Part shown: one piece after another, positions 1 to 8,441 of the stretch
How the letters are laid out: each line of letters begins with the position of its first letter
How positions within the stretch are numbered: position 1 is the stretch's first letter
DNA from: Chitinispirillales bacterium
GTDB lineage: Bacteria; Fibrobacterota; Chitinivibrionia; Chitinivibrionales; Chitinispirillaceae
Direction: 5' to 3'
Length of the DNA: 64,000 bases
Assembly: GCA_031254105.1 (NCBI GenBank)
Contig: JAIRVB010000024.1
Location: 62,001-126,000, forward strand
Notes under the pieces: model-generated
Seen by the model: the letters and a program-made list of their open reading frames with translations, nothing else
Databases searched by the model: none
What the model was told of the DNA's origin: nothing
Program-made: the position numbers and the translations under genes

Positions 1-1709
1 TGCTGTATGGTGGAGAGTCTGTGGGCAACAACCAGAACAGTGCGGTTTTCCATGACGTTATTTATGGCAGCCTGAACTAAACGCTCAGATTCGGTATCAA
101 GACTTGATGTGGCTTCATCAAGTATTAAAATTGGCGGGTTAAGTAAGAGCGCGCGGGCAATTGATAAGCGCTGGCGCTGTCCGCCGGAAAGCATAACTCC
201 ACGTTCTCCTACAATAGTGTCAAGACCCTTGGGGAGGTTTTTTATATATTCCCAGGCATTTGCAGCTTTTGCGGCTGCTATAACCGCTTCGCGAGACGCT
301 TCCGGTTGTCCGTAAGCGATGTTGTAAAAAATTGTATCATTAAATAAAAATGTTTCCTGAGAAACAATTCCGAACAATTTTCTTAAAGAAAGTATATTCA
401 TCTCTTTTATATCATCGCCATCTATGCTTATTGAACCGCCTGTTATGTCATAAAAACGTGGGAGTATGTCAAGTGTTGTACTTTTGCCGCTTCCGCTTGA
501 TCCGACAAGCGCCACTATACTTCCCTTTTTTATCTCAAAGCTCATCTCCTTAAGAACCTCATCTGAGCATTGAGGGTAGGTGAAATTAACATTTGAAAAA
601 ACTACGCTCTTTTTAAACGTTACATCCGCCGGTTCGCGCTCTTCAAGTTTGATCTCAGTTTTTAAATCAAGCGCTTTAAATACCCTGTCAGCAGCAGCAA
701 AACCGGTTTGCAATACGGTGTTAATTTTACCTAACTCTTTTAAAGGGGTAAAGGTTGAAAACAAAAACACCAGAAAGCGGGTAAAGTCCTCAGCCCCAAA
801 TCCTCCCCCGGCAAGTACATGAGATCCGCCGTAAAGCAGCAGAATGACAGCCAGCGTAACACCCATTACCTCTGTAATAGGGCTTGAAAGCGCCCCAATG
901 TAGCTTGATCTGAAAGAGCAGTTGGTAAAATTGTCGTTTGCGCCCTCAAACTTTTTTGTCTCCGTTTTGTGCATCCCGAACATCTTCACTACTCTTACAC
1001 CGTTGATACTTTCGTGCAGAGCGGATATAAGGGTCGCGGCCTGCTCAAGGGCGCGTTTACTCCTGCGCCGCACGGTACGGCCTATAATGTTTATCATATA
1101 TCCGAGTATCGGGAATATTATTAATACTACAAGAGTAAATTTGTAGTTAATTATGAAAAGCATGGTGACAAAAAACAGAACCCTCAGAGGCTCCGTAAAT
1201 ATTTTTTCAAAGGTGCTGGTCATGGAAGAATTTATGCTTGACACATCATTAAGAATCAGGGAGATTACATTTCCTGACTTTGTGTGGTCATAATATGAGA
1301 TCGGAAGCAGGAGCGAGTGCCCGAAAAGCCCATTGCGCATATCACGCACTACGGAAAGATTGATTCTTGAGAGTATCACCCCTTTAAGATACAGTGAGAA
1401 ATTCTTAAAAAGAAAAGCAAACGACATTAGCAGGCAAACTGTTTTCAGAGAACTCAGGGGATCGTTTATGTCAACAAATTGCGAAGTCTGGTATTTGAGG
1501 TATTCGTTAATATTCGCGATGCTTAGCTCTGGTTTTGTTATTTCCAGATCAGAAGGATTAAAAATGGTCTGTACAAGAGTCGCACTAAACCAAAGCGATA
1601 ACCCCTCAAAAAAAACAGCGAAAACAGCAAGCAGCATGGACGCGCCAATAAGAAAGCGGTAAGGCCAGAGATAGGTAAGCATCCTGCGGTATAGTTTAAA
1701 ATTATTCAT
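1..1709 (-). CDS. ABC exporter, fused permease and ATPase (MsbA-like), 3' end cut
   Basis: This is an inner-membrane half-transporter of the MsbA/lipid-A-exporter type: a transmembrane domain of about 330 residues followed by a nucleotide-binding domain. The start is the ATG at 1709 (protein begins MNNFKLYRRM). The Walker A GSSGSGKS lies near residue 405, the signature LSGGQRQR near 503, Walker B ILILDEATSSLD near 530 and the switch histidine in VAHRLSTIQ near 562, where the window ends. Only the last few residues should be missing. Homodimers of this family flip lipids or export drugs, and MsbA is the closest general pattern, but substrate cannot be read from sequence. The next gene upstream on this strand begins at 2554, with a repeat-rich gap between them. 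Confidence 0.9.
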   Translation of the reverse strand, partial: MNNFKLYRRMLTYLWPYRFLIGASMLLAVFAVFFEGLSLWFSATLVQTIFNPSDLEITKPELSIANINEYLKYQTSQFVDINDPLSSLKTVCLLMSFAFLFKNFSLYLKGVILSRINLSVVRDMRNGLFGHSLLLPISYYDHTKSGNVISLILNDVSSINSSMTSTFEKIFTEPLRVLFFVTMLFIINYKFTLVVLIIFPILGYMINIIGRTVRRRSKRALEQAATLISALHESINGVRVVKMFGMHKTETKKFEGANDNFTNCSFRSSYIGALSSPITEVMGVTLAVILLLYGGSHVLAGGGFGAEDFTRFLVFLFSTFTPLKELGKINTVLQTGFAAADRVFKALDLKTEIKLEEREPADVTFKKSVVFSNVNFTYPQCSDEVLKEMSFEIKKGSIVALVGSSGSGKSTTLDILPRFYDITGGSISIDGDDIKEMNILSLRKLFGIVSQETFLFNDTIFYNIAYGQPEASREAVIAAAKAANAWEYIKNLPKGLDTIVGERGVMLSGGQRQRLSIARALLLNPPILILDEATSSLDTESERLVQAAINNVMENRTVLVVAHRLSTIQ

Positions 1710-1718
1710 AATTTTATT

Positions 1719-1842
1719 TTAGAACTCAGAGCTCAGAGAAGTCTAAGGAATCTTGTAAAAGTTACCATTATAATATGTATTCCTACTAATCTGTATTTCT
1801 CAACTCTAAGTTCTTAAAACTGAGTTCAGAACTCTCATCCAT
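1719..1842. repeat. Inverted pair of degenerate 'aactcag' repeats
   Basis: Words such as agaactcagagctcagag (1722-1739) recur in inverted form at 1800-1835 (tctcaactctaag ... actgagttcagaactctc). The two arms flank the gap between the exporter and the zinc-ribbon gene and overlap the 3' end of the latter. This is one of several sequence-distinct inverted repeat pairs in the gaps of this window. Confidence 0.5.
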
Positions 1843-2554
1843 GCTGTTCATCCCAAATCAACATGGAACCACAGGTTTCACACAGTATTATCTTGCTGCC
1901 TCTGCGCACTTCGTTAAGGAGCTGGGGGCGCAGAATTACAGAGCAGACGCTGCATATTTTTGAACTGTTGACAAGGCTGACAACACGGCCGTTTTTACGT
2001 TTGCTGCGGATGGAATCATAAGTGCGCTGAGTATGCTTACTCACAAGAGGGCTCACCAGCTCTCTCTCTCTTGTAATCTGCGCGATATTTGAGTCTATAG
2101 AGCCGATTTTCGCGTTAAGTTCGTCAATCTGGGGCTGAAGTTCCTCTTTTGTTTTTGTAAATATATTTTTCGCTTCTTCAAGTACGTTTTTTTGTTTTTC
2201 TATATCAGACTCAAGACTCTTTTTCCTGCCTTCGGAACTGCCAAGCAAACTTTTTTGCGCTTCAATTTCCTTATGAACGGCATCGTACTCACGGTTGGTT
2301 TTTATAGTGTTGAGCCGTTCCTGACTTTTAGACAGGCTGTCACGCGCTTTAGCGGTCTGGTCGTCAATATCTTTGATGCCGTTTGTAAGTTGATCAAGTT
2401 TGTTTTGAACGGCTGCGCGAATACTCTCCGTTTTTTTTATCTGTTTCTCCAAATCCAAAACCGTGGCAGGGTACTGCTCCTTTGCTATCTCCTGTTCCTT
2501 GATTCTGAGGTCTATTTCTTGAAGTTTTATCAGGTTTTCTAAATCTTGAATCAT
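1835..2554 (-). CDS. Coiled-coil protein with C-terminal C4 zinc ribbon (DUF164 family)
   Basis: This 239-aa protein is a long helical coiled coil (residues ~1-175, heptads rich in K, E, L and I) followed by a zinc ribbon with CSVC (near residue 200) and CETC (near 225). This is the layout of the DUF164/C4-type zinc-ribbon family, which is widespread in bacteria. Its function is not settled; nucleic-acid or ribosome-associated roles have been proposed for relatives. The start at 2554 is supported by GGAGG about seven bases upstream. It lies alone on the minus strand between the exporter and tRNA(CAT). No catalytic residues are visible. Confidence 0.85.
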   Translation of the reverse strand: MIQDLENLIKLQEIDLRIKEQEIAKEQYPATVLDLEKQIKKTESIRAAVQNKLDQLTNGIKDIDDQTAKARDSLSKSQERLNTIKTNREYDAVHKEIEAQKSLLGSSEGRKKSLESDIEKQKNVLEEAKNIFTKTKEELQPQIDELNAKIGSIDSNIAQITRERELVSPLVSKHTQRTYDSIRSKRKNGRVVSLVNSSKICSVCSVILRPQLLNEVRRGSKIILCETCGSMLIWDEQHG

Positions 2555-2601
2555 CTGCTCGCCTCCGGAATCGTGATGTATAAATTTGTAATTTTGCAGT
2601 C

Positions 2602-2637
2602 AAAAAAAAAGCACTCCCTCTATTATCAGGAAGTGCT
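2602..2637 (-). terminator. Terminator downstream of tRNA(CAT)
   Basis: On the minus strand AGCACTTCC pairs with GGGAGTGCT around a 10-nt loop and is followed by nine T. It is placed to end transcripts coming from the tRNA at 2746-2819. Confidence 0.8.
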
Positions 2638-2745
2638 CAGTATCAATAGGGCCTTAAAATCGAAATTTTGAACAACCAGCATAATTTTGAGGTAACAATG
2701 GTTCCTCCTGTGTAAGGGCGGATTTGCCTGCCCTTCCTAAAATAA

Positions 2746-2819
2746 TGGGCCCACCAGGGCTCGAACCTGGGACTAACGGATTATGAGTCCGCTACTCTAA
2801 CCGACTGAGTTATGGGCCC
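2746..2819 (-). tRNA. tRNA with CAT anticodon (tRNA-Met or lysidine-type tRNA-Ile)
   Basis: This is a full cloverleaf: acceptor GGGCCCA pairs with TGGGCCC, the anticodon stem is GCGGA/TCCGT around loop CTCATAA, and the T arm contains GGTTCGAGCC. The discriminator is A and CCA is not encoded. The loop fits either elongator Met or tRNA-Ile2 (CAT changed to k2C by TilS). It lacks the unpaired first acceptor base expected of the initiator. The GGGCCC acceptor leans toward Ile2, but this is not decisive. Confidence 0.92.
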
Positions 2820-2833
2820 GCTTCTAAAAATAA

Positions 2834-2926
2834 ATAGTGACTAGTGAACGGTGGTTAGTTAAAAAACAAGAAAAAAATCATCATGTAAACTTATTTTAAC
2901 TAACCACTAATCACTAACCGCTAACA
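2834..2926. repeat. Inverted 'ttagtga/tcactaa' repeat pair
   Basis: The arm at about 2834-2864 (agtgactagtgaacgg then tggttagtt) is the inverted, imperfect match of 2894-2926 (aactaaccactaatcactaa). The 3' end of the bTHX gene lies inside the right arm. The same words reappear at 27440-27460 and 27550-27580. Confidence 0.6.
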
Positions 2927-3015
2927 ACACCCTTTTTATCTTTTCTAGGCCTGGCTTTTCCATGACTTCCGCGGAAAATTTTACCTTTGCGGGTGCGTTT
3001 ATCCCCTCTGCCCAT
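2914..3015 (-). CDS. 30S ribosomal protein bTHX
   Basis: A 33-codon gene encodes a very basic peptide that starts [20 protein letters not shown] and continues ARPRKDKK. This is the hallmark of bTHX (Thx), the small cationic peptide that sits in the head of the 30S subunit in Thermus and many FCB-group bacteria. AGGAGG lies four bases before the ATG, an excellent ribosome-binding site. The last residues and the TAG stop fall within a degenerate repeat (2894-2926), so the extreme C-terminus has probably been altered by repeat spread. The gene is short enough to be missed by routine annotation. It lies between tRNA(CAT) and the tRNA-Lys element. Confidence 0.88.
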   Translation of the reverse strand: MGRGDKRTRKGKIFRGSHGKARPRKDKKGVVSG

Positions 3016-3191
3016 ATTTCCTCCTGTGTTTTCTATCAGTAATAATATGATATAATAGATACTTAATATAGTATATGCCGGCATGCACCGCAATAGATTA
3101 TATCATGTATGAGTTTGACATTTTGGAAATCGAATATTATTACACTGCCGCTTGTGCCATACTATATCCGATTTACTCAAAGAAACTTCTG

Positions 3192-3398
3192 TTAAATTGA
3201 CCTCAAATAAAAAACCCTCATAAGCTGTTGCCTTATAAGGGTTAATATAAGTACACCATTCAGGACTCGAACCTGAGACCAATTGATTATATGTTTTACT
3301 ACCTCGCCTACTATATTGGCGGCAAGCTTTGGATCTTTAGGGGTTTGTTCGCTTAATTTGAGGTACTTGGCTCTGTAGTCAGTAATCGTATCCGACAT
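3192..3398 (-). CDS. Small hypothetical protein reading into the att repeat
   Basis: An ATG at 3398 (MSDTITDYRAKYLKLSEQ) opens a frame of 68 codons plus stop. Roughly the first 36 residues look like real helical protein sequence. The rest is a translation of the tRNA-Lys fragment and terminator in the left att repeat, so the natural C-terminus was probably lost or replaced when the element inserted or shrank. It starts a few bases before the end of the preceding minus-strand frame (3401-3637), suggesting a two-gene operon. I do not recognise the family. Confidence 0.35.
   Translation of the reverse strand: MSDTITDYRAKYLKLSEQTPKDPKLAANIVGEVVKHIINWSQVRVLNGVLILTLIRQQLMRVFYLRSI
3198..3289. repeat. 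Distal att-like direct repeat of the tRNA-Lys element
   Basis: These 92 bp match 4952-5043 with seven differences that I can count. On the minus strand they hold the 3' half of tRNA-Lys (anticodon-stem end, T arm, acceptor 3' strand) followed by the same terminator hairpin. No D arm or 5' acceptor strand is present, so it cannot be a functional tRNA. It is the expected displaced 3' end left by integration into tRNA-Lys. Confidence 0.85.
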
Positions 3399-3400
3399 TA

Positions 3401-3637
3401 TTAAGAAGCCCTCCAAAGTCCTGACAGGGCATACTCTTCAAGGCCGGCAAGTTCCTCGGCAGGGGTCTCTTCGCCCTCACACCTTGAGGCCAGTATACCC
3501 ATGTCTTTTTCGAGGAGCCTAATTTTACCGCTAATATCTCCATTTTCAATACTATTTGCCGTATAGTAAGCGACAAAATCACTTTCTGACCTTACGCTAC
3601 GCAGATCAGCTTTGTTGTTTACACAAACGTTTACCAT
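3401..3637 (-). CDS. Hypothetical protein inside the tRNA-Lys element
   Basis: A 78-aa acidic protein (starts MVNVCVNNKADLRSVRSESD) with a helical middle rich in charged residues. A purine-rich AGGGGG lies just upstream of the ATG. It precedes, with almost no gap, the second small frame at 3398. Gene order and size resemble cargo of phage satellites or small integrative elements, but I do not recognise a domain and no function can be assigned. Confidence 0.45.
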   Translation of the reverse strand: MVNVCVNNKADLRSVRSESDFVAYYTANSIENGDISGKIRLLEKDMGILASRCEGEETPAEELAGLEEYALSGLWRAS

Positions 3638-4084
3638 AGAGCCCCCTAATTTATATTTAAGAGATCAGTGTACTTAATTGATAACTATAGATCATATCAG
3701 ATGGAATTATTGACAAATGATAAGAAAAAGGTATTACTGCCACCGTTAAAAGCCGCCAATACTCACATAATATACAATAAAAAGTCACTTAAAGTCAAGT
3801 TGAACGCAAAAAATGTGCAAGGTTTCTAATAAATCCACTTGTTGACATCCAAGCCGAACTACCTCCACATATATAAAAATAAGAATAGTGATATATGTGC
3901 AATATCAAAGCAAAAATTTTCAAATGTTTATGACAGGGGGAGGCCGGTCAAAAAGTTCAGAGCCCGACATATGCAGACCGAACAGTGGCCATTTCCTCAC
4001 AAAAATGTGGCAAAATGAAAAAAATGGCAAAATGGAAAAAATCAAAATAAACATAAGGTGGTTTTTGTTTATGTTTAAAGTAGG
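3638..4084. other. Gap inside the tRNA-Lys element, no convincing gene
   Basis: The stretch is AT-rich with a short open frame at 3888-4124 that has no ribosome-binding site and low-complexity content (runs such as gcaaaatgaaaaaaatggca). It is the most likely home of the integrase promoter, but I see no clear hexamers. Confidence 0.4.
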
Positions 4085-4934
4085 ATGGATGTTTGCCCCT
4101 TTTTGTGTACACCGTTTAGCCTAAGCCACCTTGAACTTGGAGCCGTCAGACTATCGGAATTCAAAGGTAAATTCAAGGAGTGGGTTAGCGTCCAAGAAAA
4201 ACGCAATGTTATGGTTTACAGGAGCGTCAAAGGCAAGTTAAAACTTTGCGACACTGGCAGGAGTCTGTCAAAGGCAACAATACAAGCCTATATGCGTTAT
4301 ACTAAAGCTGGAGGACACGGTTGACTTATTTCCAGATATTACCATTGGAAAAAGGGTTATTCGCCGCCGCGCAATAGAGCCGTGGGAAATGCTTGCTTTG
4401 GAGGAGTCCTGTAAACGACTATTCCCTTGGTTTTACCCCGCGTTTGATTTCGCGCGATGTAATCCCATTCGCTCATCCGACCAGTTTATTTTAACAGTGG
4501 AAAAACATCAAAAAATAAACACACATGGAAAGCCACAAGTTATTTATGAACCAGCAAAAACTTACCGCCGAACTGGGAAACTTGCCCGGCCGGTAGTATG
4601 GCCGCATCAGCGGGAATGGTATAATTCTTTGCAAAAAGGATTCTTGTTCCCGCGACCGGACGGCAGCGGCATGGTTGGTAAGGGGGAATATTACCGCTTC
4701 GTGTGGGATTCCATCTGGATTAATGCAGGGGTGTCAGACATACAGTTTTACGACCTCCGTCATCATGCGGTGGCGTGGATGCGCTCTCAGGGAATAGAAG
4801 ACTGGCGGATAGTATCCGCAGCTGGTTGGTCAGGCATGGATATGATCACCGACTATGACCCAGACAACACGCACCTCATAGAACACTATGACCGGACGCG
4901 CGTAGCAAAATGTAGCACTAATTGTAGCACCTAA
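4085..4934 (+). pseudogene. Frameshifted tyrosine recombinase (integrase)
   Basis: The C-terminal part (frame of 4389-4934) has the tyrosine-recombinase catalytic pattern: an Arg in CNPIRSSDQFILT (the NPIRPSDLF-type motif I), then YDLRHHAVAWM (H-x-x-R-H motif II) and AAGWSGMDMITDY at the end, where the last Tyr is the likely nucleophile. The upstream part is open in another frame (to the stop at 4324), and the two join only with a frame change between about 4300 and 4330. The N-terminal boundary is uncertain because no good start is seen. Its position beside tRNA-Lys fits an integrase that targeted this tRNA. It is presumed inactive because of the frameshift. Confidence 0.7.
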
Positions 4935-4951
4935 GATATTTTTTGTCAATT

Positions 4952-5043
4952 TGACCCTAAATAAAAAACCCTCATAAGATGTTGCCTTACAAGGGTTTAT
5001 ACAAGTACACCATTCAGGACTCGAACCTGAGACCCATTGATTA
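4952..5043. repeat. Proximal att-like direct repeat (within tRNA-Lys and its terminator)
   Basis: This is the partner of 3198-3289 at about 92 percent identity. It covers the 3' half of the intact tRNA-Lys and the hairpin after it, so the incoming element restored the tRNA gene. Confidence 0.85.
4961..4998 (-). terminator. Terminator of tRNA-Lys
   Basis: On the minus strand AAACCCTTGTAAG pairs with CTTATGAGGGTTT and runs into further T residues. The same hairpin is copied in the distal repeat at 3206-3247. Confidence 0.75.
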
Positions 5044-5078
5044 AGAGTCAATTGCTCTACCAACTGAGCTAATGGTGC
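5006..5078 (-). tRNA. tRNA-Lys(CTT)
   Basis: Acceptor GCACCAT pairs with ATGGTGT (a G-U at the first pair), the D arm is AGCTCAGTTGG, the anticodon stem is ATTGA/TCAAT with loop CTCTTAA, and the T arm is TCAGGTTCGAGTCCTGA. The discriminator is A and CCA is not encoded. It is the integration site of the element at 3198-5043. Confidence 0.95.
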
Positions 5079-5708
5079 TTTTTTTAGCAGTGATTAGTGG
5101 CGCGCTAAGATATATGTCATCTCTGCAACACACCAAGTTTTACGCGATTTTTGATTGTAAACCAAACTAGCGTAGAGAATAAATTACATTATGGTCTTGA
5201 TTCTATCAAGATTTTTTTTCCTAACCATCATTTTATTGTTTGGCGTCTGGTTGGCGCACTTCTTTTGTATCTTCTTTCTCCTCAAGCTGGGGTTTATCAA
5301 TATAAAGATTGCTGCACATTCCGCTATGCCCTCCCCAGTAGTCATCGGCAGCCCAGTCTTTTTCATGTATCTGATTCATTCTATATAATATAATAGGCGC
5401 TGCCGGATCAACGCAGAGTTAAAGATAAAAGGAGCGGTTTTGTTGATCAATACAGAAATAGAATGTGTAAATGCAGAAATAAAAAACACTTGATAATATA
5501 ACAAAAATTCTGTCATATCTCAATTTTTTATTTCTGCATTTGTTTCGTGGTTCGCGTTCCTATGCGGAAAACTTTGCCGTATGCCTTGAAATAGCTTCCT
5601 CTTTGGTTAGCTTTTTTATAGGCCGAATACACTTTTAATTCTCAACTCGATCTTTATAATTCATTTAAAATCAATATGTTGAAAACTCGAATGCAAACAA
5701 AAATATAT
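5079..5708. other. Gene-free stretch with one hairpin repeat
   Basis: About 630 bases lie between tRNA-Lys and the flagellin promoter. Short open frames on both strands at 5151-5393 have no ribosome-binding site and unusual composition. The only clear structure is the inverted repeat at 5469-5541, a member of the dispersed hairpin family described separately. Confidence 0.5.
5450..5541. repeat. Dispersed hairpin element, copy 1
   Basis: An 18-bp perfect inverted repeat (arms 5469-5486 and 5524-5541, word aaatgcagaaat) encloses a 37-nt core containing gataatataacaaaaatt. The core and arms recur at 10890-10968 and 52170-52283, and partly at 19786-19850. Confidence 0.7.
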
Positions 5709-5725
5709 TTGGCATACCCTTTGCA
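5709..5725 (+). promoter_or_regulatory. Sigma-54 (-24/-12) promoter of flagellin
   Basis: TTGGCATACCCTTTGCA has the invariant GG and GC doublets exactly 12 bases apart, matching the RpoN consensus TGGCAC-N5-TTGCW closely. The predicted start of transcription is near 5736, leaving a leader of about 260 nt before the flagellin ATG. Sigma-54 control of late flagellar genes is known in several phyla. An enhancer-binding activator site is not recognisable here. Confidence 0.75.
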
Positions 5726-5735
5726 TAAGTTTCTG

Positions 5736-5996
5736 CCGCAGAGCTAAAACGGATAAATGAAAGATAGACACATAAATAATGGTGTGTCATGCCGTTAAAG
5801 GTTGAGCGGCAGTTAAGCTGCGTCTGATAAGCGTGTGAGCGACGGGTGATAAGGCTTATAAGTCATGTAAGCAGCAGCCTGATATCAGGTGAGAGTAACT
5901 GCCTGGCAAAAAGATATTTGAATATAGACCTAACTAAAGAGGGCGGCATGGACGCTGCCTGTTATAACATTAAATCCACCTCATGGAGGAAGCTGT
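5736..5996 (+). other. Long 5' leader of the flagellin mRNA
   Basis: About 260 nt are predicted between the sigma-54 start and the flagellin ATG. Small hairpins are visible (for example CAGG-tgagagtaactg-CCTG near 5886-5905). GGAGG sits six to seven bases before the ATG. No known riboswitch core, including the c-di-GMP type, is recognised. Confidence 0.45.
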
Positions 5997-8348
5997 ATGC
6001 GTATCAATCACAACATGATGGCCATCAACACTCACAGGCAGCTCGGTATAAGTAGTACCGACGGCGCCAAGTCTATGGAGAAGCTCTCGAGCGGTCTTCG
6101 GATCAACCGCGCGGGCGATGATGCCGCCGGCCTTGCTATTTCGGAGAAGATGAGAGGCCAGATCCGCGGGCTTAACCAGGCTTCACGTAACTCACAGGAT
6201 ACTATCTCTCTGATCCAAACCGCTGAAGGCGCGCTGGCGGAGACTCACGCGATTTTGCAGAGAATGCGCGAACTTTCGGTGCAGGCCGCTAACGACACCA
6301 ACACCGACGCGGACAGGTTTGAGCTTCAGTCTGAAATCAAGCAGCTTAAATCTGAAGTTGACCGAATAGCAAACTCCACCGAGTTTAACACCCGTAAACT
6401 TCTTGAGGGAAGCGCCAGGGGTATCGCCGAAGAGATTAAAGGAACTTTCCGTTTGAACAATAACTCCGGTGTGGTAGTAGACTCTGAAGACATAAAAGCG
6501 TTGTCGGAGAGTATAAAAGCCGACAATTCCTGGAAATTTGACGGAGCTTATATGGTCGTCAAAGTAAACCAGACGAAAGATAATGGCGTAAATGTTTACA
6601 ATGCCAATGATTTCAAGCTTATTGCGCCGGATGGTAAAGATTATAGTTTTGTTGAGCTTAGTGTGGATACCAAAGTGGAAGCCAATACACTGAAGGCCGG
6701 TACTATTATCTCCGGCAGCGGTCAGGAGATAATATTCAGCGTGCCTACCGGTACACCACCGCCTGCGTCGGCATCGGGAGATTATTCGATTGGCGAGGCT
6801 GCTCCTGCGCATATCACGTTTACCAGTGTGGGCAGAAGCGCCGTGGATGCTGCCGGAAACATCACTACTGTAACTGTAGGGGTACTTATCCTTTCCGCTT
6901 ATACCGATCACACTGAAATCACAGCGATAGGTGCGTCAAGCGCTCTTGCTTCAGGCAGTTCCATAACAATCAGAACTAATCGGGAAGTTGTTTTGAACAG
7001 CGTTTCAACCGGAGCCACCGCTATCAGGTATACCAATGAAGGGAAACTTGAAGTGCTTGGAAGCGCGGGCGCTGTTCTTAAGACGGTTGAGGTTGGCAGA
7101 AGCATCACTCTTGATGACGGCACAGTTCTGAAAAACGAGGGCGGAGGCAAAGTCACTGTAGTGAGCGGTATGCTTGAACTGGGGGGCGCGGTTACTTTGG
7201 GGATAAACGCTTCCGCTTATCACATAGCTCCGCAAAGTGAACTGAATGTTGAATCCACTCTGCTGAAAAATCCCGGCAGTACGACTTTGATACAAGCCTC
7301 TAACTACGTGATAACCACTGCCGGAGCGTTTAACGTCAATGTCACGGTCGGGAACAGCCGAAGTTTGACTACCGCTAATATTACAAATCTTAAAGCGGGC
7401 AGCGTTCTTGCAAGAGGCAGTGATGTCACTATTGCGTGCGGTGAGCTGATCATATTAGAAGTCAACGGTAAGAATCTTGAGGTAACATGGGATTCGGTTA
7501 ACGAAATTCTCAAAGTCGGCGATTCCATATTGGCTCCTGGTAAAAGTATCACTCTCAATGACGGTACTGTACTGACGCACTCGGAAAACTTAAACTCTGT
7601 AGGCGTCGCGACAGGCAAAATTACTGTAACAAGCGGGTCTATCAAATTAGTGCAGGATATTGCTACCGCTACCGCAGGCGTTGGTAACGTTACCAATTAT
7701 ACAATCGCCAAAGACAGTACAATAGCCGCCGGTTCCAATGTGGCTGCCGGCACTACCCTTATGGCTGGAACAGTTATGACTACATCCGACACATTTTTTG
7801 CGGGCAGCGTCACACTTTCTCACGGCGGAACCTCGATGCAGTTTTCGGCAAATTACAGCAACACTTTAGCCGCAAGCTACTTTGAGACAAATGTGGGTGA
7901 AAGCTTGACATTTGTGTTCTCATCCTACACACCCGCGGCAAACAGCATTAACGATTCTGTTATGGCGCAGGTGGGAGCAAACAGCGGTCAGACTGCCTGG
8001 GTATCAATGGGCGACATGAGGTGCAAGGCTCTCGGTATAGATAAGGTTGACATCTCCTCAAAGTGGGGCGCGGCCGTAGCTATAGAGACCGTAAACAACG
8101 CCCTGCAAAAAGTCTCTCACCAGAGAGCTTCTCTGGGAGCGATGCAAAACCGCCTTGAGCACACAATCAAAAACCTCGATACAGCCGCGGAGAACCTGCA
8201 AGCCTCCGAAAGCCGCATCAGAGATGTTGACATGGCCAAAGAGATCATGGAGCACACGAAAAACTCCATTCTCCAGCAGGCCTCTCAGGCGATGCTTGCG
8301 CAAGCCAACCAGGCTCCGCAGAGCGTACTCCAGTTACTCAGAGGATAA
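5997..8348 (+). CDS. fliC: Flagellin with a very large central insertion
   Basis: The major filament protein, 783 aa. The N-terminal D0/D1 region (residues 1-~145; [16 protein letters not shown], then [20 protein letters not shown]) and the C-terminal D1/D0 region (from ~653; [20 protein letters not shown] to VLQLLRG) are canonical, and there is no signal peptide because flagellins are exported by the flagellar type III apparatus. The ~500-residue middle is a Ser/Thr/Gly/Val-rich beta domain that would face outward. Within it, a module ending [12 protein letters not shown] ... VTVVSG (about 290-395) is repeated as [12 protein letters not shown] ... ITVTSG (about 448-552). Typical flagellins have 280-500 residues. 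GGAGG precedes the ATG, and transcription is probably from the sigma-54 promoter at 5709. It stands alone, without other structural flagellar genes nearby. Confidence 0.95.
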   Translation: MRINHNMMAINTHRQLGISSTDGAKSMEKLSSGLRINRAGDDAAGLAISEKMRGQIRGLNQASRNSQDTISLIQTAEGALAETHAILQRMRELSVQAANDTNTDADRFELQSEIKQLKSEVDRIANSTEFNTRKLLEGSARGIAEEIKGTFRLNNNSGVVVDSEDIKALSESIKADNSWKFDGAYMVVKVNQTKDNGVNVYNANDFKLIAPDGKDYSFVELSVDTKVEANTLKAGTIISGSGQEIIFSVPTGTPPPASASGDYSIGEAAPAHITFTSVGRSAVDAAGNITTVTVGVLILSAYTDHTEITAIGASSALASGSSITIRTNREVVLNSVSTGATAIRYTNEGKLEVLGSAGAVLKTVEVGRSITLDDGTVLKNEGGGKVTVVSGMLELGGAVTLGINASAYHIAPQSELNVESTLLKNPGSTTLIQASNYVITTAGAFNVNVTVGNSRSLTTANITNLKAGSVLARGSDVTIACGELIILEVNGKNLEVTWDSVNEILKVGDSILAPGKSITLNDGTVLTHSENLNSVGVATGKITVTSGSIKLVQDIATATAGVGNVTNYTIAKDSTIAAGSNVAAGTTLMAGTVMTTSDTFFAGSVTLSHGGTSMQFSANYSNTLAASYFETNVGESLTFVFSSYTPAANSINDSVMAQVGANSGQTAWVSMGDMRCKALGIDKVDISSKWGAAVAIETVNNALQKVSHQRASLGAMQNRLEHTIKNLDTAAENLQASESRIRDVDMAKEIMEHTKNSILQQASQAMLAQANQAPQSVLQLLRG

Positions 8349-8409
8349 CCATAGATTAACGCATACAGCCGGGGCGCGCGTACAGGGACGTTATGCGCGC
8401 ACCGCTGCA

Positions 8410-8441
8410 AAAAGGGCTGTCTTGGCGGGCAGCCTTTTTTG
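8410..8441 (+). terminator. Terminator of flagellin
   Basis: AAAGGGCTG pairs with CAGCCTTT (one bulged G) around tcttggcggg, followed by a T run. It lies 60 bases after the flagellin stop. Confidence 0.75.

Larger units (their letters stand above)
3198..5043. mobile_element. Decayed integrative element in tRNA-Lys(CTT)
   Basis: Roughly 1.8 kb is bounded by 92-bp direct repeats. The right one overlaps the 3' half of an intact tRNA-Lys, and the left one is a tRNA fragment. Inside are two short minus-strand reading frames (3192-3637) and a frameshifted tyrosine recombinase next to the tRNA, the usual place for an integrase. No replication, conjugation or phage structural gene is visible, so this is a remnant or a minimal satellite. 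The frameshift argues that it is no longer mobile by itself. Confidence 0.75.

Noticed and set aside
3198-3289. Second tRNA-Lys gene
   Set aside because: Only the 3' half is present; the D arm and 5' acceptor strand are missing.
3888-4124. Plus-strand gene inside the tRNA-Lys element
   Set aside because: Weak start signals and low-complexity codons; it overlaps the likely integrase N-terminal region.
5151-5393. Small genes on either strand after tRNA-Lys
   Set aside because: No ribosome-binding site, hydrophobic low-complexity translation and no family resemblance.
5736-5996. c-di-GMP riboswitch in the flagellin leader
   Set aside because: No conserved GEMM core or tetraloop-receptor pattern was found by eye.
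6192-6911. Long minus-strand frame inside the flagellin gene
   Set aside because: Antisense shadow of a well-supported gene, with no start signals or recognisable domain.
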